Below are positions 42,401 to 50,526 of a stretch of DNA of 64,000 nucleotides, piece after piece. The notes beneath the pieces were generated by a model. The model did no database searches and was not told the DNA's origin. It was given only the letters and a program-made list of their open reading frames with translations. The position numbers were made by a program, and so were the translations under genes. Position 1 is the first letter of the stretch, and every line of letters starts with the position of its first letter. This DNA is from SVTX01 sp045659745 (GTDB taxonomy: Bacteria; Bacillota; Clostridia; Oscillospirales; CAG-272): positions 1 through 64,000 of the forward strand of contig JAZRCL010000097.1 in assembly GCA_045659745.1 (NCBI GenBank), written 5' to 3'.

Positions 42401-44565
42401 GCGTCTGCTGCGAGAACATCGATCTTAGCCTTTGCTGCTGCGAGAGTTTCTGCAACTGCTACAACTGCGTCTGCGTTCTCAGCATTTTCAAGAGCTGCTG
42501 CTGCGAATGCGAGAACCTTTTCAGCTGCTGCCATAGAAAGGTTGCTGTATGTCATACCGAAGTCGTCTGTGTTAACTCCAACCTCGTCCATCATAACTGC
42601 GAGAATAGCCATACCAATCTCGCCCTTGTAGCTTTCAACTACTTCTACGTCCTTCAAAGTAGCAGCTGCGTCAAGAGCTACGTAAGCTACTGCTTCCATC
42701 TTAGCAAGCTTAGCCTGCTGAGCTGCTATGTACTGAGCTACAACTGCATCCTTAGCTTCGCCGTTTGCCATAGCAAAGATATCAGCCTTTGCTTCTGCAA
42801 GGTTAGCGTCTATGCCTGCGATAGCATTCTTAAGTGTTTCGATATCGGTTGCTGTTTCAACAGCTACAAGTGCAAGCTCAATGTAAGCGGAAGCGATAGC
42901 TGCTTCAACCTCAACTGCCTTTGCCTGGAGCTCTGCGAGACCCTCAGTCTCTGCAGGGAGATAACCGATTTCATATACTGCATCCTCGAGGCAGTACTCT
43001 GCATACTTAATATCACCGCTTGCGAGGTAAACGTTAACGGCAATGTCAAGAAGCTGGTTAGGAACAAGAGCACAGAGGCTGTTGTATGCATCGTAGAGAG
43101 CGTTAGTATCCTCAACGTCAACTGCGATTTCTGCGTCAGCAACGAGTGCGTCGATAACGGGCTCTACGTCAAATGCCTTAGCCTGTGCATCCCAAATAGC
43201 ATTGTAATTGTCAACTGCGATGATCTCATTTGCTACGCTATCGATAAGAGCATATACTTCTGCAACTCTCTCTGCGTTGTAAACGTCGCAAGCTGCATCA
43301 TACTTATCGGAGAGATCAACAACTACACCATCAACGATAATTACGTCGAGTGCAACAGTTGCGAGTTCAGCCTTTACGCCAAGAAGAGCAGTTCTTACTG
43401 CAACAAGGTCTGTCTCGTCGTTTGCAAGCTCTTCCTCAACGGAAACGAGCGTTGCATAAATCTCATTGAGATTCTTAAGTGCGGGAACTTCTGTCTGAGC
43501 CTGAGCTACAACTGCGATGAAGTCTGCCTTTATAGCGTCAACCTCTTCAGCGTTAACTGCTCTGCCAAGGAGAACCTGAACGAGCTGGTATTCCTTGTCA
43601 ACGGGAGCCTTAACTGCAGCGTCTACGTTGTGGTCTGCGCAAAGTGCGTTCCATTCACCGTAGATCTCAAAAATCTCATTCCATACTGTAATAACCTTTT
43701 CGGTAGTAGCCTCGTAGATGCCGAGAGCCTCTTCAAGAGCTGTGATGGACTCTGCAAGGCCTTCTATAGCTTCTCTGAGCTCTGCCTCAAGCTCTGCGTC
43801 AGCAATTTCAAGAACGTCAACTATAGCCTTGGTTGCCTCTGCGATAGCCTGCTCGAGCTCTGCCTTAACAGCTGCGTCTGCATCTGCTGCCTCACCTCTT
43901 GCGAGTATAAGTGCGTTCTCAAGAGCTACGATGGAATCTGTGATATCCTTCTTTTCTGCTGCGATGTCAGCCTTAAGATCTGCTACTGCAGAGTTTACGA
44001 ACTCTGTGAGCTTTGTCATATCAGCCTTAAGCATTGCAACAGCTGCGTCAAGCTCTGCCTTAGCTGCTGCAAGAGAAGACTCGAGAGCTGCCTTGTCAGC
44101 AGCTGCCGCTGCCTTAAGAGCTACTTCTGCATTTGCAATAGCTGTGTTAAGAGCTGCAACTTCAGCATTGATCTTTGCGTCGTTTGCTGTAATCTTGTCG
44201 CTAAGATCCTTCTTAGCTGCGTCAAGGCTTGCTCTTACTGCTGCGATAGCGTCGTTAAGAGCCTTCTCTGCAGCCTCAAGGTCTGCAACGGTAACCGCAC
44301 CGGAAGTCTTTGCTTCTTCGAGAGCTGCGTTTACAGCAGCGATCTCAGCAGCACAGTCTGCTTCGTTTGCGGCAATCTTCGCTTCAAGAGCTTTTACTGC
44401 CTCTTCAAGCGCCTTCGCGGCATCAGCCTTGTTAGCGGAAACCTCGTCCTTTGTTGTGCCGAGGTCCGCGGCAACATCGTCAACCTTACAGCCTGTCAAG
44501 CAGAAAGCAAGAGCAAGCACGAGGGCAACGATGACCACCGAAATTTTCGCGAAATTACGGTTCAT
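39499..44565 (-). CDS. giant alanine-rich helical surface lipoprotein
   Basis: A 1688-residue lipoprotein. The signal peptide ends in CLTGC with acylated Cys26. Residues about 30-300 are Ala/Glu/Lys/Asp-rich with heptad-like spacing, a likely coiled coil; up to about 1330 the sequence stays helical, very rich in Ala, Glu and Val, with recurring YNAYVAAIAGVANDTVLAK-like units near 1190-1310. Then come a module with three CxxC pairs and HTYDNNCD/HVYVNECD motifs (about 1337-1400), a beta-rich OB-like segment (about 1405-1500), another CxxC module, and a C-terminal beta domain. The ATG at 44565 follows GGAGGT. I know no function; a wall-spanning rod or adhesin is a guess. Confidence 0.75.
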   Translation of the reverse strand: MNRNFAKISVVIVALVLALAFCLTGCKVDDVAADLGTTKDEVSANKADAAKALEEAVKALEAKIAANEADCAAEIAAVNAALEEAKTSGAVTVADLEAAEKALNDAIAAVRASLDAAKKDLSDKITANDAKINAEVAALNTAIANAEVALKAAAAADKAALESSLAAAKAELDAAVAMLKADMTKLTEFVNSAVADLKADIAAEKKDITDSIVALENALILARGEAADADAAVKAELEQAIAEATKAIVDVLEIADAELEAELREAIEGLAESITALEEALGIYEATTEKVITVWNEIFEIYGEWNALCADHNVDAAVKAPVDKEYQLVQVLLGRAVNAEEVDAIKADFIAVVAQAQTEVPALKNLNEIYATLVSVEEELANDETDLVAVRTALLGVKAELATVALDVIIVDGVVVDLSDKYDAACDVYNAERVAEVYALIDSVANEIIAVDNYNAIWDAQAKAFDVEPVIDALVADAEIAVDVEDTNALYDAYNSLCALVPNQLLDIAVNVYLASGDIKYAEYCLEDAVYEIGYLPAETEGLAELQAKAVEVEAAIASAYIELALVAVETATDIETLKNAIAGIDANLAEAKADIFAMANGEAKDAVVAQYIAAQQAKLAKMEAVAYVALDAAATLKDVEVVESYKGEIGMAILAVMMDEVGVNTDDFGMTYSNLSMAAAEKVLAFAAAALENAENADAVVAVAETLAAAKAKIDVLAADAVLAADKVSAERIAAMVAKYEQYAGLVALVEEGKAIANIIAGLEADAIVGTKTESETITAYNVAAKAWVETLDKLYTFETKTGYETLRALINEAKAEEVIAAFEAKIANLVEIATDLINKIKAINAKVTEDGYTFALITDIEAVKAAFRTWEQNATDADGVGFIIAYVSDGEYTNENLNTVIVTIQTEYNAFVKGAQDAWTNCYTDYYKSLTVENLVWTETALTAVREWFTKYGTEAADYEITGVGTSVEEAALVVLEEKLAVLKAERKALVEKFAADAAALQERIEALGFITTDSAEAVEALRADVDAWNKAVVDNAIDFVAEFDKAVVIDETKLVEAEAKLVDLEGQIANIKDLIEALEIPTIGADIAAPYFADVAAKDAYVAQVKAITDAIAKFNTDNDGNRGCISDEELAKVVEADSELFVAKYEAALNAYNTYATAIAGVANDTVLAQLEAYLVAVRNEIDAVGVARATYTETMAAILAPYAAKVEATVEVYNEYVAACNGIANDTVLAKFEAFLKEAVAAIAGAEVEGINAIVELYTLKFETVVVVYNAYAETINGVSDEEVLAIMETYFNEALREISTANLNTTNYKAYIAQIGKNAEGKFNDIKEGNGLPVCQEHTYDNNCDPVCNVCFYTRTPADHVYVNECDKTCDECGATRVAPHLDANEDYKCDLCETKMLPAAGTALTIKQAITISKLYGHNAYTSQKYYITGYIVSVVNTTYGNMTIRDENGDEIYIYGLYSADGKTQYNRLPYKPVKGDQITIHTVIGTYSSSAQAKSAWLDEVVKHTEHVWIDATCTAPKTCKYCGATEGTKADHTYEEGVCTGCGRLENAVCLQNATISFNSTSNRTVFTTSQQVWEQNGIKLINDKSSSSSNIGNYSNPVRLYQGSKVTIEGVGMTKVVITASGESKHKTAVYDSVKNLAGATVTKSGDVITIVFAEAVDSFNFNMSAQGRISSITVNP

Positions 44566-44674
44566 AAATACCTCCATGTTTTGTTTTTGGTTTCTTCCAA
44601 AAAACATTATTTTTTTAAGTTATCTCTAAAATAGGGATAGTTAGCCCACTTTGAGAGATTCTACCTTATTTACA

Positions 44675-44703
44675 AGTATAGCACAAAGGATTTGACTTGT
44701 CAA
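44675..44703 (-). promoter_or_regulatory. sigma-A promoter of the giant lipoprotein gene
   Basis: Minus-strand TTGACA (44698-44703), 17-nt spacer, TATACT (44675-44680). The leader to the start codon is about 105 nt. Confidence 0.83.
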
Positions 44704-44792
44704 GCACTTAAAACAGATTTTTGCATTATTTTTAATGAAAATTTTTCCTATAAATTATAATATATTCCATAAAATACATAATTTTTCGACAA

Positions 44793-44820
44793 AAGAGCCC
44801 GCCGACGTAAATCGGCGGAC
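44793..44820 (-). terminator. terminator after the YgiQ-like gene
   Basis: A TCCGCCGA/TCGGCGGG-type stem followed on the minus strand by CTCTTTTG, ten bases past the stop codon. Confidence 0.75.
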
Positions 44821-44830
44821 TGAAGCTCAA

Positions 44831-46816
44831 TTATCTTTTGCGTTTTGCTTGACTTGATTTAGCTTTAGGGGCGGCATTTTTGTTCTTGGGTTGCCCCGTG
44901 TGGCGACTGCTCTGAACAGATTTGCGCTTGCTATCCGCGCGTCCTCCGCCCTGCTTTGTCGTGGACTTTTTGCCACTGTTCTTGTCGCGATGAACATTCT
45001 CAGATCCCCTCGCGCTACCCTCGGGTCGAACGAGACAATCCTTTCCAAATCCTATAAGGTCCTCTCTGCCCGCGCGTCTTAACGCCTCGCGTACAAGGGC
45101 GGCGTTTTGCGGACGGTTGAACTGCAAAAGCGCTCTCTGAAGCTGCTTTTCGTGGTAATCGGAAGCCACGTAAACAGGCTTCATATCAAGCGGGTTTATC
45201 CCCGTATAATACATAACCGTGGACGCCGTGCCCGGTGTTGGATAATAGTCCTGAACCTGCTCAGGCGCATAGTTGTCGCGCTTAAGGCAGACGGCAAGAT
45301 TGACTGCGTCCTGCAAGGTGGAGCCGGGGTGACTCGACATAAGATAAGGCACGAGATACTGCTCCTTGCCCGCCTCGCGACACAAGTCAAAATATTTCTT
45401 GCGGAATCCCTGATAGACCTCAAAATCAGGCTTTCCCATACAGCGAAGTACGGGGCTTGAGCAATGCTCGGGAGCTACCTTGAGCTGACCGGAAACATTG
45501 TCACGCACAAGCTTTCTGAAGAACGCGTCATCCTTATCGCACATAAGGTAATCAAAGCGAATTCCCGAACGTATAAATACCTTTTTTACCTTTGGAATTT
45601 TTTCGATTTTCTCTATCAATTTTATATATTCGGTGTGGTCAACCTTAAGATTTTTGCATGGCGTCGGCGCCAAGCATTTTCTGCTGGGGCAGACTCCGTC
45701 CTTAAGCTGCTTGTCGCACGACGGATAGCGGAAATTCGCAGTCGGTCCGCCAACGTCGTGTATATATCCCTTAAATGTAGGCATTTTCGTTATAAGCTCC
45801 GCCTCTCTCACGCAAGACTCAATACTGCGCGAGCGCACAGTTCTTCCCTGGTGGAACGCCAAAGCGCAGAAATTACACGCGCCAAAGCAACCTCGGTTAT
45901 GCGTTATTGAGAACTGTACCTCCTCGATAGCCGGAACACCGCCATCATTTTCATACATAGGGTGATACGTCCTCGCATAAGGCAGACTGTAAACGTGGTC
46001 AAGCTCTTCCCTCTCAAGCGGAGGCATGGGAGGATTTTGTACGAGCATTTTGTTATCGTATATCTCACAAATAGCTTGTCCGTTAATGGAATCCTGGTTT
46101 TTATACTGCACACCAAAGGCGCGAGCGTATTCTCGCTTGTCTTCCTTTAATATATTGTAATCAAAAGTCGCCGCAACAGGAAAATTAACCTTGTCCTCGG
46201 GCGAGCAGAGGTAAACCGTTCCCCGCACGTCGCGTATTTTCTTGACGGGAACCCCCTTGTCAAGCAGCTCGGCTATACGAATAAGTATATTTTCTCCCAT
46301 TCCGTACGTCAGAATATCCGCGCGGCTGTCAACAAGCACTGAACGACGCACCTTGTTATCCCAATAATCATAGTGCGCAAAGCGGCGAAGCGACGCCTCA
46401 AGTCCGCCGAGAATTATCGGCACGTCACCGTATGCCTCGCGTATTCTGTTGGAATAAACTATAGCCGCGCGATCAGGGCGCTTGCCCGCCTTGCCGCCAG
46501 GGGAATAATAGTCGTTATTTCTCTTTCTTTTAGCGGCGGTGTAGTGCGCCACCATGGAATCTATGTTTCCCGCACTGACAAGAAAGCCCAAACGAGGTCT
46601 GCCAAACCTCTTGAAGTCCTCGCAGGACTTGTAATCGGGCTGAGAGAGCATAGCCACTCGAAAGCCTTTATCTTCAAGGACTCTCGTGATTATTGCCGCG
46701 CCAAAAGTGGGGTGGTCAACGTACGCATCACCGCTTACGTAAACAAAGTCCGGCGCATCCCAGCCCAGCTCTCTCATCTCTTCTGCGTTTACGGGAAGAA
46801 ATCTGTTATCCTTCAT
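44831..46816 (-). CDS. YgiQ family radical SAM protein
   Basis: A 661-residue YgiQ/UPF0313 protein. The family N-terminal block FVYVSGDAYVDHPTFGAAIITR is near residue 22, LGGLEASLRRFAHYDYWD near 140, and the radical SAM cluster NRGCFGACNFCALAFHQGR (CxxxCxxC) near 310. The C-terminal 70 residues are a Lys/Arg-rich, low-complexity tail, likely disordered. The ATG at 46814-46816 has GGAGA upstream; the extra 46 codons of the open frame lack support. The reaction catalysed is not known. Confidence 0.92.
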   Translation of the reverse strand: MKDNRFLPVNAEEMRELGWDAPDFVYVSGDAYVDHPTFGAAIITRVLEDKGFRVAMLSQPDYKSCEDFKRFGRPRLGFLVSAGNIDSMVAHYTAAKRKRNNDYYSPGGKAGKRPDRAAIVYSNRIREAYGDVPIILGGLEASLRRFAHYDYWDNKVRRSVLVDSRADILTYGMGENILIRIAELLDKGVPVKKIRDVRGTVYLCSPEDKVNFPVAATFDYNILKEDKREYARAFGVQYKNQDSINGQAICEIYDNKMLVQNPPMPPLEREELDHVYSLPYARTYHPMYENDGGVPAIEEVQFSITHNRGCFGACNFCALAFHQGRTVRSRSIESCVREAELITKMPTFKGYIHDVGGPTANFRYPSCDKQLKDGVCPSRKCLAPTPCKNLKVDHTEYIKLIEKIEKIPKVKKVFIRSGIRFDYLMCDKDDAFFRKLVRDNVSGQLKVAPEHCSSPVLRCMGKPDFEVYQGFRKKYFDLCREAGKEQYLVPYLMSSHPGSTLQDAVNLAVCLKRDNYAPEQVQDYYPTPGTASTVMYYTGINPLDMKPVYVASDYHEKQLQRALLQFNRPQNAALVREALRRAGREDLIGFGKDCLVRPEGSARGSENVHRDKNSGKKSTTKQGGGRADSKRKSVQSSRHTGQPKNKNAAPKAKSSQAKRKR

Positions 46817-47016
46817 TTTTTCTCCAATAATTTTGCTTATTTTGGGGGTTTTTCCTTTTTGATTTTGAAAATTCTGCGTAATATGGGCGAAACTATACTC
46901 GGTGCGCGGACAAGAACTATCTTCATACTCTACCTCCATAGCAGTTCTATTCATAGATATATTATGCTAAAGGATGAGTTTTTGTTAAATGCCGCGCAAA
47001 TATATGAGTTTTGCCC

Positions 47017-47643
47017 TTAAATATCCCTTGATTCTATGATAAAAAGTCCGCCTTTTTTTACCGTGACCAGCGCTGCATTGCCTTCTATCTGATTTGATAC
47101 CGCATATTGAAGCTTTCTGTCGAGAGTCTTGTTCTTGAGGGGATATACCGCACCCTCAATGCTTACTCCTTTTGCGATATCCGTCGCAATAAGCGAAAAA
47201 TACTTATAATCACTTCTCAAAATAATGTGATTTGTGTTTTTTATATAGGAAATTCTGTTCTGACCGCTGATTATATAGCCGCGCTTGTGCCTTTCCCAAA
47301 GATTTTCAAGAATAGCGAGGGTGGACAGCGTGTGATCAAGCCTGCCCGACGTCGAGCCTATTATAAATATTTCGTACGCGCCCATCTCCACAGCCTTTTC
47401 AACTGCAAGCTGTGTGTCGGTAAGGTCCTTTTTTACGGGAACTTGCAATATTTCGGGAACATCTTTGGGAAGCTCGCCCTTAAGAGAGTCAAAATCCCCT
47501 ATCAGAATATCCACCTTAACGCCCATTTTCTTGGCGCTATCGTATCCCGAGTCCGCCGCGATGACTATGTCCTCATCATCGGGCCTTTCGGTTATGTACT
47601 GCGGAAATATCTCTCCGCCTGTGTAAACGAATGCTCTTTTCAT
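47017..47643 (-). CDS. thiN: thiamine diphosphokinase
   Basis: A 208-residue thiamine pyrophosphokinase that converts thiamine and ATP to thiamine diphosphate. Hallmarks are IAADSGYDSAKKMGVKVDILIGDFDSL at residues 28-54, the KDLTDTQLAVEKA block near 72, and GSTSGRLDHTLS near 96. It starts 1 nt after the rsgA stop, so the two are coupled. This is the last gene of the long housekeeping operon. In Bacillus rpe lies between the two; it is absent here. Confidence 0.94.
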   Translation of the reverse strand: MKRAFVYTGGEIFPQYITERPDDEDIVIAADSGYDSAKKMGVKVDILIGDFDSLKGELPKDVPEILQVPVKKDLTDTQLAVEKAVEMGAYEIFIIGSTSGRLDHTLSTLAILENLWERHKRGYIISGQNRISYIKNTNHIILRSDYKYFSLIATDIAKGVSIEGAVYPLKNKTLDRKLQYAVSNQIEGNAALVTVKKGGLFIIESRDI

Positions 47644-47644
47644 A

Positions 47645-48553
47645 TTATTTATTCCACTTTTGTTTATTTTTCAACACATTGTAGAGTTCTATGTAGCTGT
47701 CGTGTCTGGATTTTGCCATTTCGCCGCGCCTTACCTTCTTAAGCACAGCGCAACCGTCCTCCTTGGTATGAGTGCATTTCGTATATCTGCAAATACCCAC
47801 GCACTCGTGTATCTCGGGGAAGACGTTGGGGAGGTTTTCAATATCGAAAAAGTCAAAGCGGTCAAAATCCAACATTGAAAATCCCGGGGTGTCGGCAAGA
47901 TATCCGTCTTTTCCGCAAACCTCAAAAAGCGTCACCGCGCGTGTGGTGTGCTTTCCTCGCTCAACCTTTCGACTTATCTCGCCCGTACCAAGCTCAAGGT
48001 CAGGGAAAAGCTTGTTAAGAAGTGTGGATTTTCCCACGCCAGACGCTCCCGCAAAAGCCGAAAGCTTGCCCGAGAGATTGTTTTTTACGAATTTCTGTAT
48101 CTCGTCTATTCCCTCGCCCGTAGCACAGGACAGTATAAATACGTCGTATCCCGCCTTGGAGTATATTTCTTTTATCTGCTCTGCATACTCTCTGTCAAGC
48201 TCGCACTTTCCGACAACTATCACAGGGGTGATGTAATTGTGCTCAAGAATTGCGCACATTTTGTCCGTCATGTCAAGCATAGGCTTGGGAGATGCCGCCG
48301 CCATAGTCACGAAAACATAGTCAATATTGGCAAGCGGGGGGCGGATAAGCGAGTTTTTACGCTCGCATATTCCGTCTATGACAGCATTGCCGTTGTCGTC
48401 AATTCCTATATTTACAAAGTCTCCTACAAGTGGGGTGATGTTTGCGTGTCTGAATGAGCCTCTGGCTCTGCATTTTACGTCCTCCTCGGCAAGTCTGACG
48501 GTGTAAAGTCCGCCAACGCCGTGGATTATCCTTCCTTTTGAGCTTTCCGCCAT
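47645..48553 (-). CDS. rsgA: small ribosomal subunit biogenesis GTPase RsgA
   Basis: A 302-residue circularly permuted GTPase that checks late 30S subunit assembly. An N-terminal OB fold (LVGDFVNIGIDDNG) is followed by the permuted GTPase order: G4 VVGKCELD near residue 117, G1 GASGVGKSTLLN near 169, and G3 ADTPGFSMLD near 218. The G4 motif has GK where NK is common. The C-terminal zinc site CVGICRYTKCTHTKEDGC lies near 250. Its neighbour in Bacillus is the kinase PrkC, reported to phosphorylate RsgA; that kinase is missing here. Confidence 0.95.
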   Translation of the reverse strand: MAESSKGRIIHGVGGLYTVRLAEEDVKCRARGSFRHANITPLVGDFVNIGIDDNGNAVIDGICERKNSLIRPPLANIDYVFVTMAAASPKPMLDMTDKMCAILEHNYITPVIVVGKCELDREYAEQIKEIYSKAGYDVFILSCATGEGIDEIQKFVKNNLSGKLSAFAGASGVGKSTLLNKLFPDLELGTGEISRKVERGKHTTRAVTLFEVCGKDGYLADTPGFSMLDFDRFDFFDIENLPNVFPEIHECVGICRYTKCTHTKEDGCAVLKKVRRGEMAKSRHDSYIELYNVLKNKQKWNK

Positions 48554-48564
48554 GGATACCTCTC

Positions 48565-49314
48565 TTAATCTGAATTTACCGTTATTGTCACGGTGATTTT
48601 TTTATCTATATAATTATTAGGCGCAGGGGACTGTGATATGACCTCCCACTCCGCCGCGTTTGAGTCAAAGCCTTCTATTATTTCATAATTCACACCAAGA
48701 CTTGAGAGCAGGTCAATCGCGTCATCAATATCAAGCCCGATAATATCGGGGAGCAAAATTCTCTGTATTGCTCTCGGCGCTTGGACGTAAATTATCACCT
48801 CGTCGCCCGCGCGCAGAGTCCGATCCGCCTCAGGATAGCTTCCTACGACAACTTCCGAAGAAATCTTTCCCGAGTCGTCATATATTCTCACTACCCGCGT
48901 GGTGCATTGCATCTGACGGATTATTCTCCGTGCCCCCACCGGTGTCATTCCGGACAAGTCAGGCATGACAAAGCTTTCTTTGCCAAGACTTATGTTAACT
49001 TTCAGCACGGGGGTAGTCCCGCTTGGGATCTTTTGAGCTGACAACCCGTTTGGACTTTGCGATATTACAACTCCCTCGGGATAAATATCCGAAAAAATAT
49101 AATTTTTTTCTATATTAAATCTTGAGTCTGCTTTTATGTCCTGCTCATACGAGCCCACAAGGTCGGGAAACATAAGCTCGTAGGTGTCAGACTTGCGGCA
49201 AAAAAGTGTGTAAAACACCGCCGCGCTTACCGTTGCAAATACGACGGTAGATATAATCGCCGCAATTATCAGCTTTTTGGATATTTTGCCTTTGTTTTCT
49301 TTGTTTTTCTGCAT
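48565..49314 (-). CDS. PASTA-domain membrane protein lacking a kinase domain
   Basis: A 249-residue protein with a Lys-rich cytoplasmic tail (residues 1-14), one membrane helix (about 15-38) and three PASTA domains outside: MFPDLVGSY to NISLGKE, VMPDLSGM to YVQAP, and LLPDIIGL to TITVNSD. PASTA domains bind peptidoglycan fragments. This is precisely the C-terminal half of a PrkC-type Ser/Thr kinase, and it occupies the prkC position between rlmN and rsgA, but no kinase domain and no prpC phosphatase precede it. The ATG at 49314 with GAGGTG upstream was used. It may be a functional wall sensor or a relic. Confidence 0.88.
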   Translation of the reverse strand: MQKNKENKGKISKKLIIAAIISTVVFATVSAAVFYTLFCRKSDTYELMFPDLVGSYEQDIKADSRFNIEKNYIFSDIYPEGVVISQSPNGLSAQKIPSGTTPVLKVNISLGKESFVMPDLSGMTPVGARRIIRQMQCTTRVVRIYDDSGKISSEVVVGSYPEADRTLRAGDEVIIYVQAPRAIQRILLPDIIGLDIDDAIDLLSSLGVNYEIIEGFDSNAAEWEVISQSPAPNNYIDKKITVTITVNSD

Positions 49315-49390
49315 AGTACACCTCAATTTTGATATGTACTATACTATATTTTTCGATTACAAAATGGGTTCTCTAATATTTTTTGTGGGA

Positions 49391-49457
49391 AAGTTTTTGT
49401 GAAGGGGGTTAATTTGCAAGCAAATTTGGGGAAACACTTTTTCCAAAAAGGGTTTCC
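49391..49457 (-). repeat. dispersed hairpin repeat, copy C, in the rlmN-PASTA gap
   Basis: On the minus strand a GGAAACCC/GTGTTTCC-type hairpin (49430-49457) is followed by an AAATTTGC-GCAAATT palindrome (49411-49427) and the family tail ACCCCCTTCACAAAAACTT (49391-49409). It is the same family as copies A and B, with a short palindrome inserted between stem and tail. It fills most of the gap where prpC-prkC normally sits. Confidence 0.78.
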
Positions 49458-49467
49458 TCCACTTCTC

Positions 49468-50517
49468 TCATCCTTCTCCCCCATCCTCTCTCCTGAGCTG
49501 GCCGCAGGAGGCATTGATGTCCGAGCCGAGCTTACGGCGAACGGTTGCTCGGATACCGCGAGATTCAAGCGTTGCGGCAAACTGCGAGATACCTTTCTTG
49601 TCGGCGGGCTTGAAGCCTGTTTCGTCGACCTCGTTTACGGGGATAAGGTTTACGTGTATCGGCATAGACTCGTCCTTTGTGCGAAGTGCGGAGTTAAGAA
49701 CCTGCGCGAGCTTTTCGGCAAGGGGCTTTGAGTCATTTTTGCCTGAAATAAGGGTATATTCAAATGAAATTCTGCGTCCCGTCTTTTTGTAGTAGTCGCG
49801 GCAAGCAGAAAGCAGCTCTGCCACGCCCCAACGGTTGTTGACGGGCATTATTTCCGAGCGCGTCCTGTCGTCGGGCGCGTGCAGAGATATTGAGAGCGTA
49901 ATCGGCAGATCAAGCTCTGCGAGCTTGTATATTCCCGAAACGACTCCGCAGGTGGAGAGCGAGATATGTCTGTAGCCGATATTGACTCCCTGCTCGTGAT
50001 TGACGAGCTTCAAGAATCTCACGGAGTTATCAAAATTATCAAGCGGCTCGCCTATTCCCATCATTACGATATTGGAAATTCTAATATCAAGATCTCTGTT
50101 TGCGGCGAGCACCTGACCGAGGATTTCTCCTGCTTCAAGATTTCGCACTCTGCCGCCAAGAGTTGACGCGCAGAATTTACATCCCATTCGGCAACCAACC
50201 TGCGAGGACACGCAAATGGTGTATCCGTGCTCGTATTTCATAACCACGGACTCTATGCAGTTTTTGTCCGAAAGCTCAAACAGATATTTTACCGTTCCGT
50301 CAATTTGCGAAACCAGCTTTCTTTTAACTGTGGGAAGCGACGCGTCCACAACCTCTGAAAGCTTTTCTTTTGTCTTTTTGCCCACGTTTGTCATTTCCGA
50401 GAGCAATATTCCTTTATGAAGCTGTGAGAAAATCTGCTGCGCGCGATATTTTGGTTCGCCGAGCGTCAGCATAAGCTCTTCAAGCTCCGCGGGATAAAAT
50501 GAATATATGTTTTGCAT
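49468..50517 (-). CDS. rlmN: dual-specificity 23S rRNA/tRNA (adenine-C2) methyltransferase
   Basis: A 349-residue RlmN, a radical SAM enzyme that methylates C2 of A2503 in 23S rRNA and A37 of some tRNAs. The cluster motif CRMGCKFC is at about residues 108-115 with SQVGC before it, GIGEPLDNF near 155, and the methyl-carrier Cys in NASCGQLRRE near 339. It starts 9 nt after rsmB. In most Firmicutes prpC and prkC come next. Confidence 0.96.
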   Translation of the reverse strand: MQNIYSFYPAELEELMLTLGEPKYRAQQIFSQLHKGILLSEMTNVGKKTKEKLSEVVDASLPTVKRKLVSQIDGTVKYLFELSDKNCIESVVMKYEHGYTICVSSQVGCRMGCKFCASTLGGRVRNLEAGEILGQVLAANRDLDIRISNIVMMGIGEPLDNFDNSVRFLKLVNHEQGVNIGYRHISLSTCGVVSGIYKLAELDLPITLSISLHAPDDRTRSEIMPVNNRWGVAELLSACRDYYKKTGRRISFEYTLISGKNDSKPLAEKLAQVLNSALRTKDESMPIHVNLIPVNEVDETGFKPADKKGISQFAATLESRGIRATVRRKLGSDINASCGQLRREDGGEG

Positions 50518-50526
50518 AACGTCCCT

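Noticed and set aside
40405..44634. A 1409-codon plus-strand open frame opposite the giant lipoprotein gene
   Set aside because: It is the antisense frame of an Ala/Glu/Val-rich gene; its Cys/Ser/Leu-rich product has no domain pattern, and signal peptide, ribosome site, promoter and terminator all support the minus-strand gene.
49327..49467. Remnant of the prkC kinase domain upstream of the PASTA gene
   Set aside because: No frame in the gap shows kinase motifs; the sequence is accounted for by the hairpin repeat.
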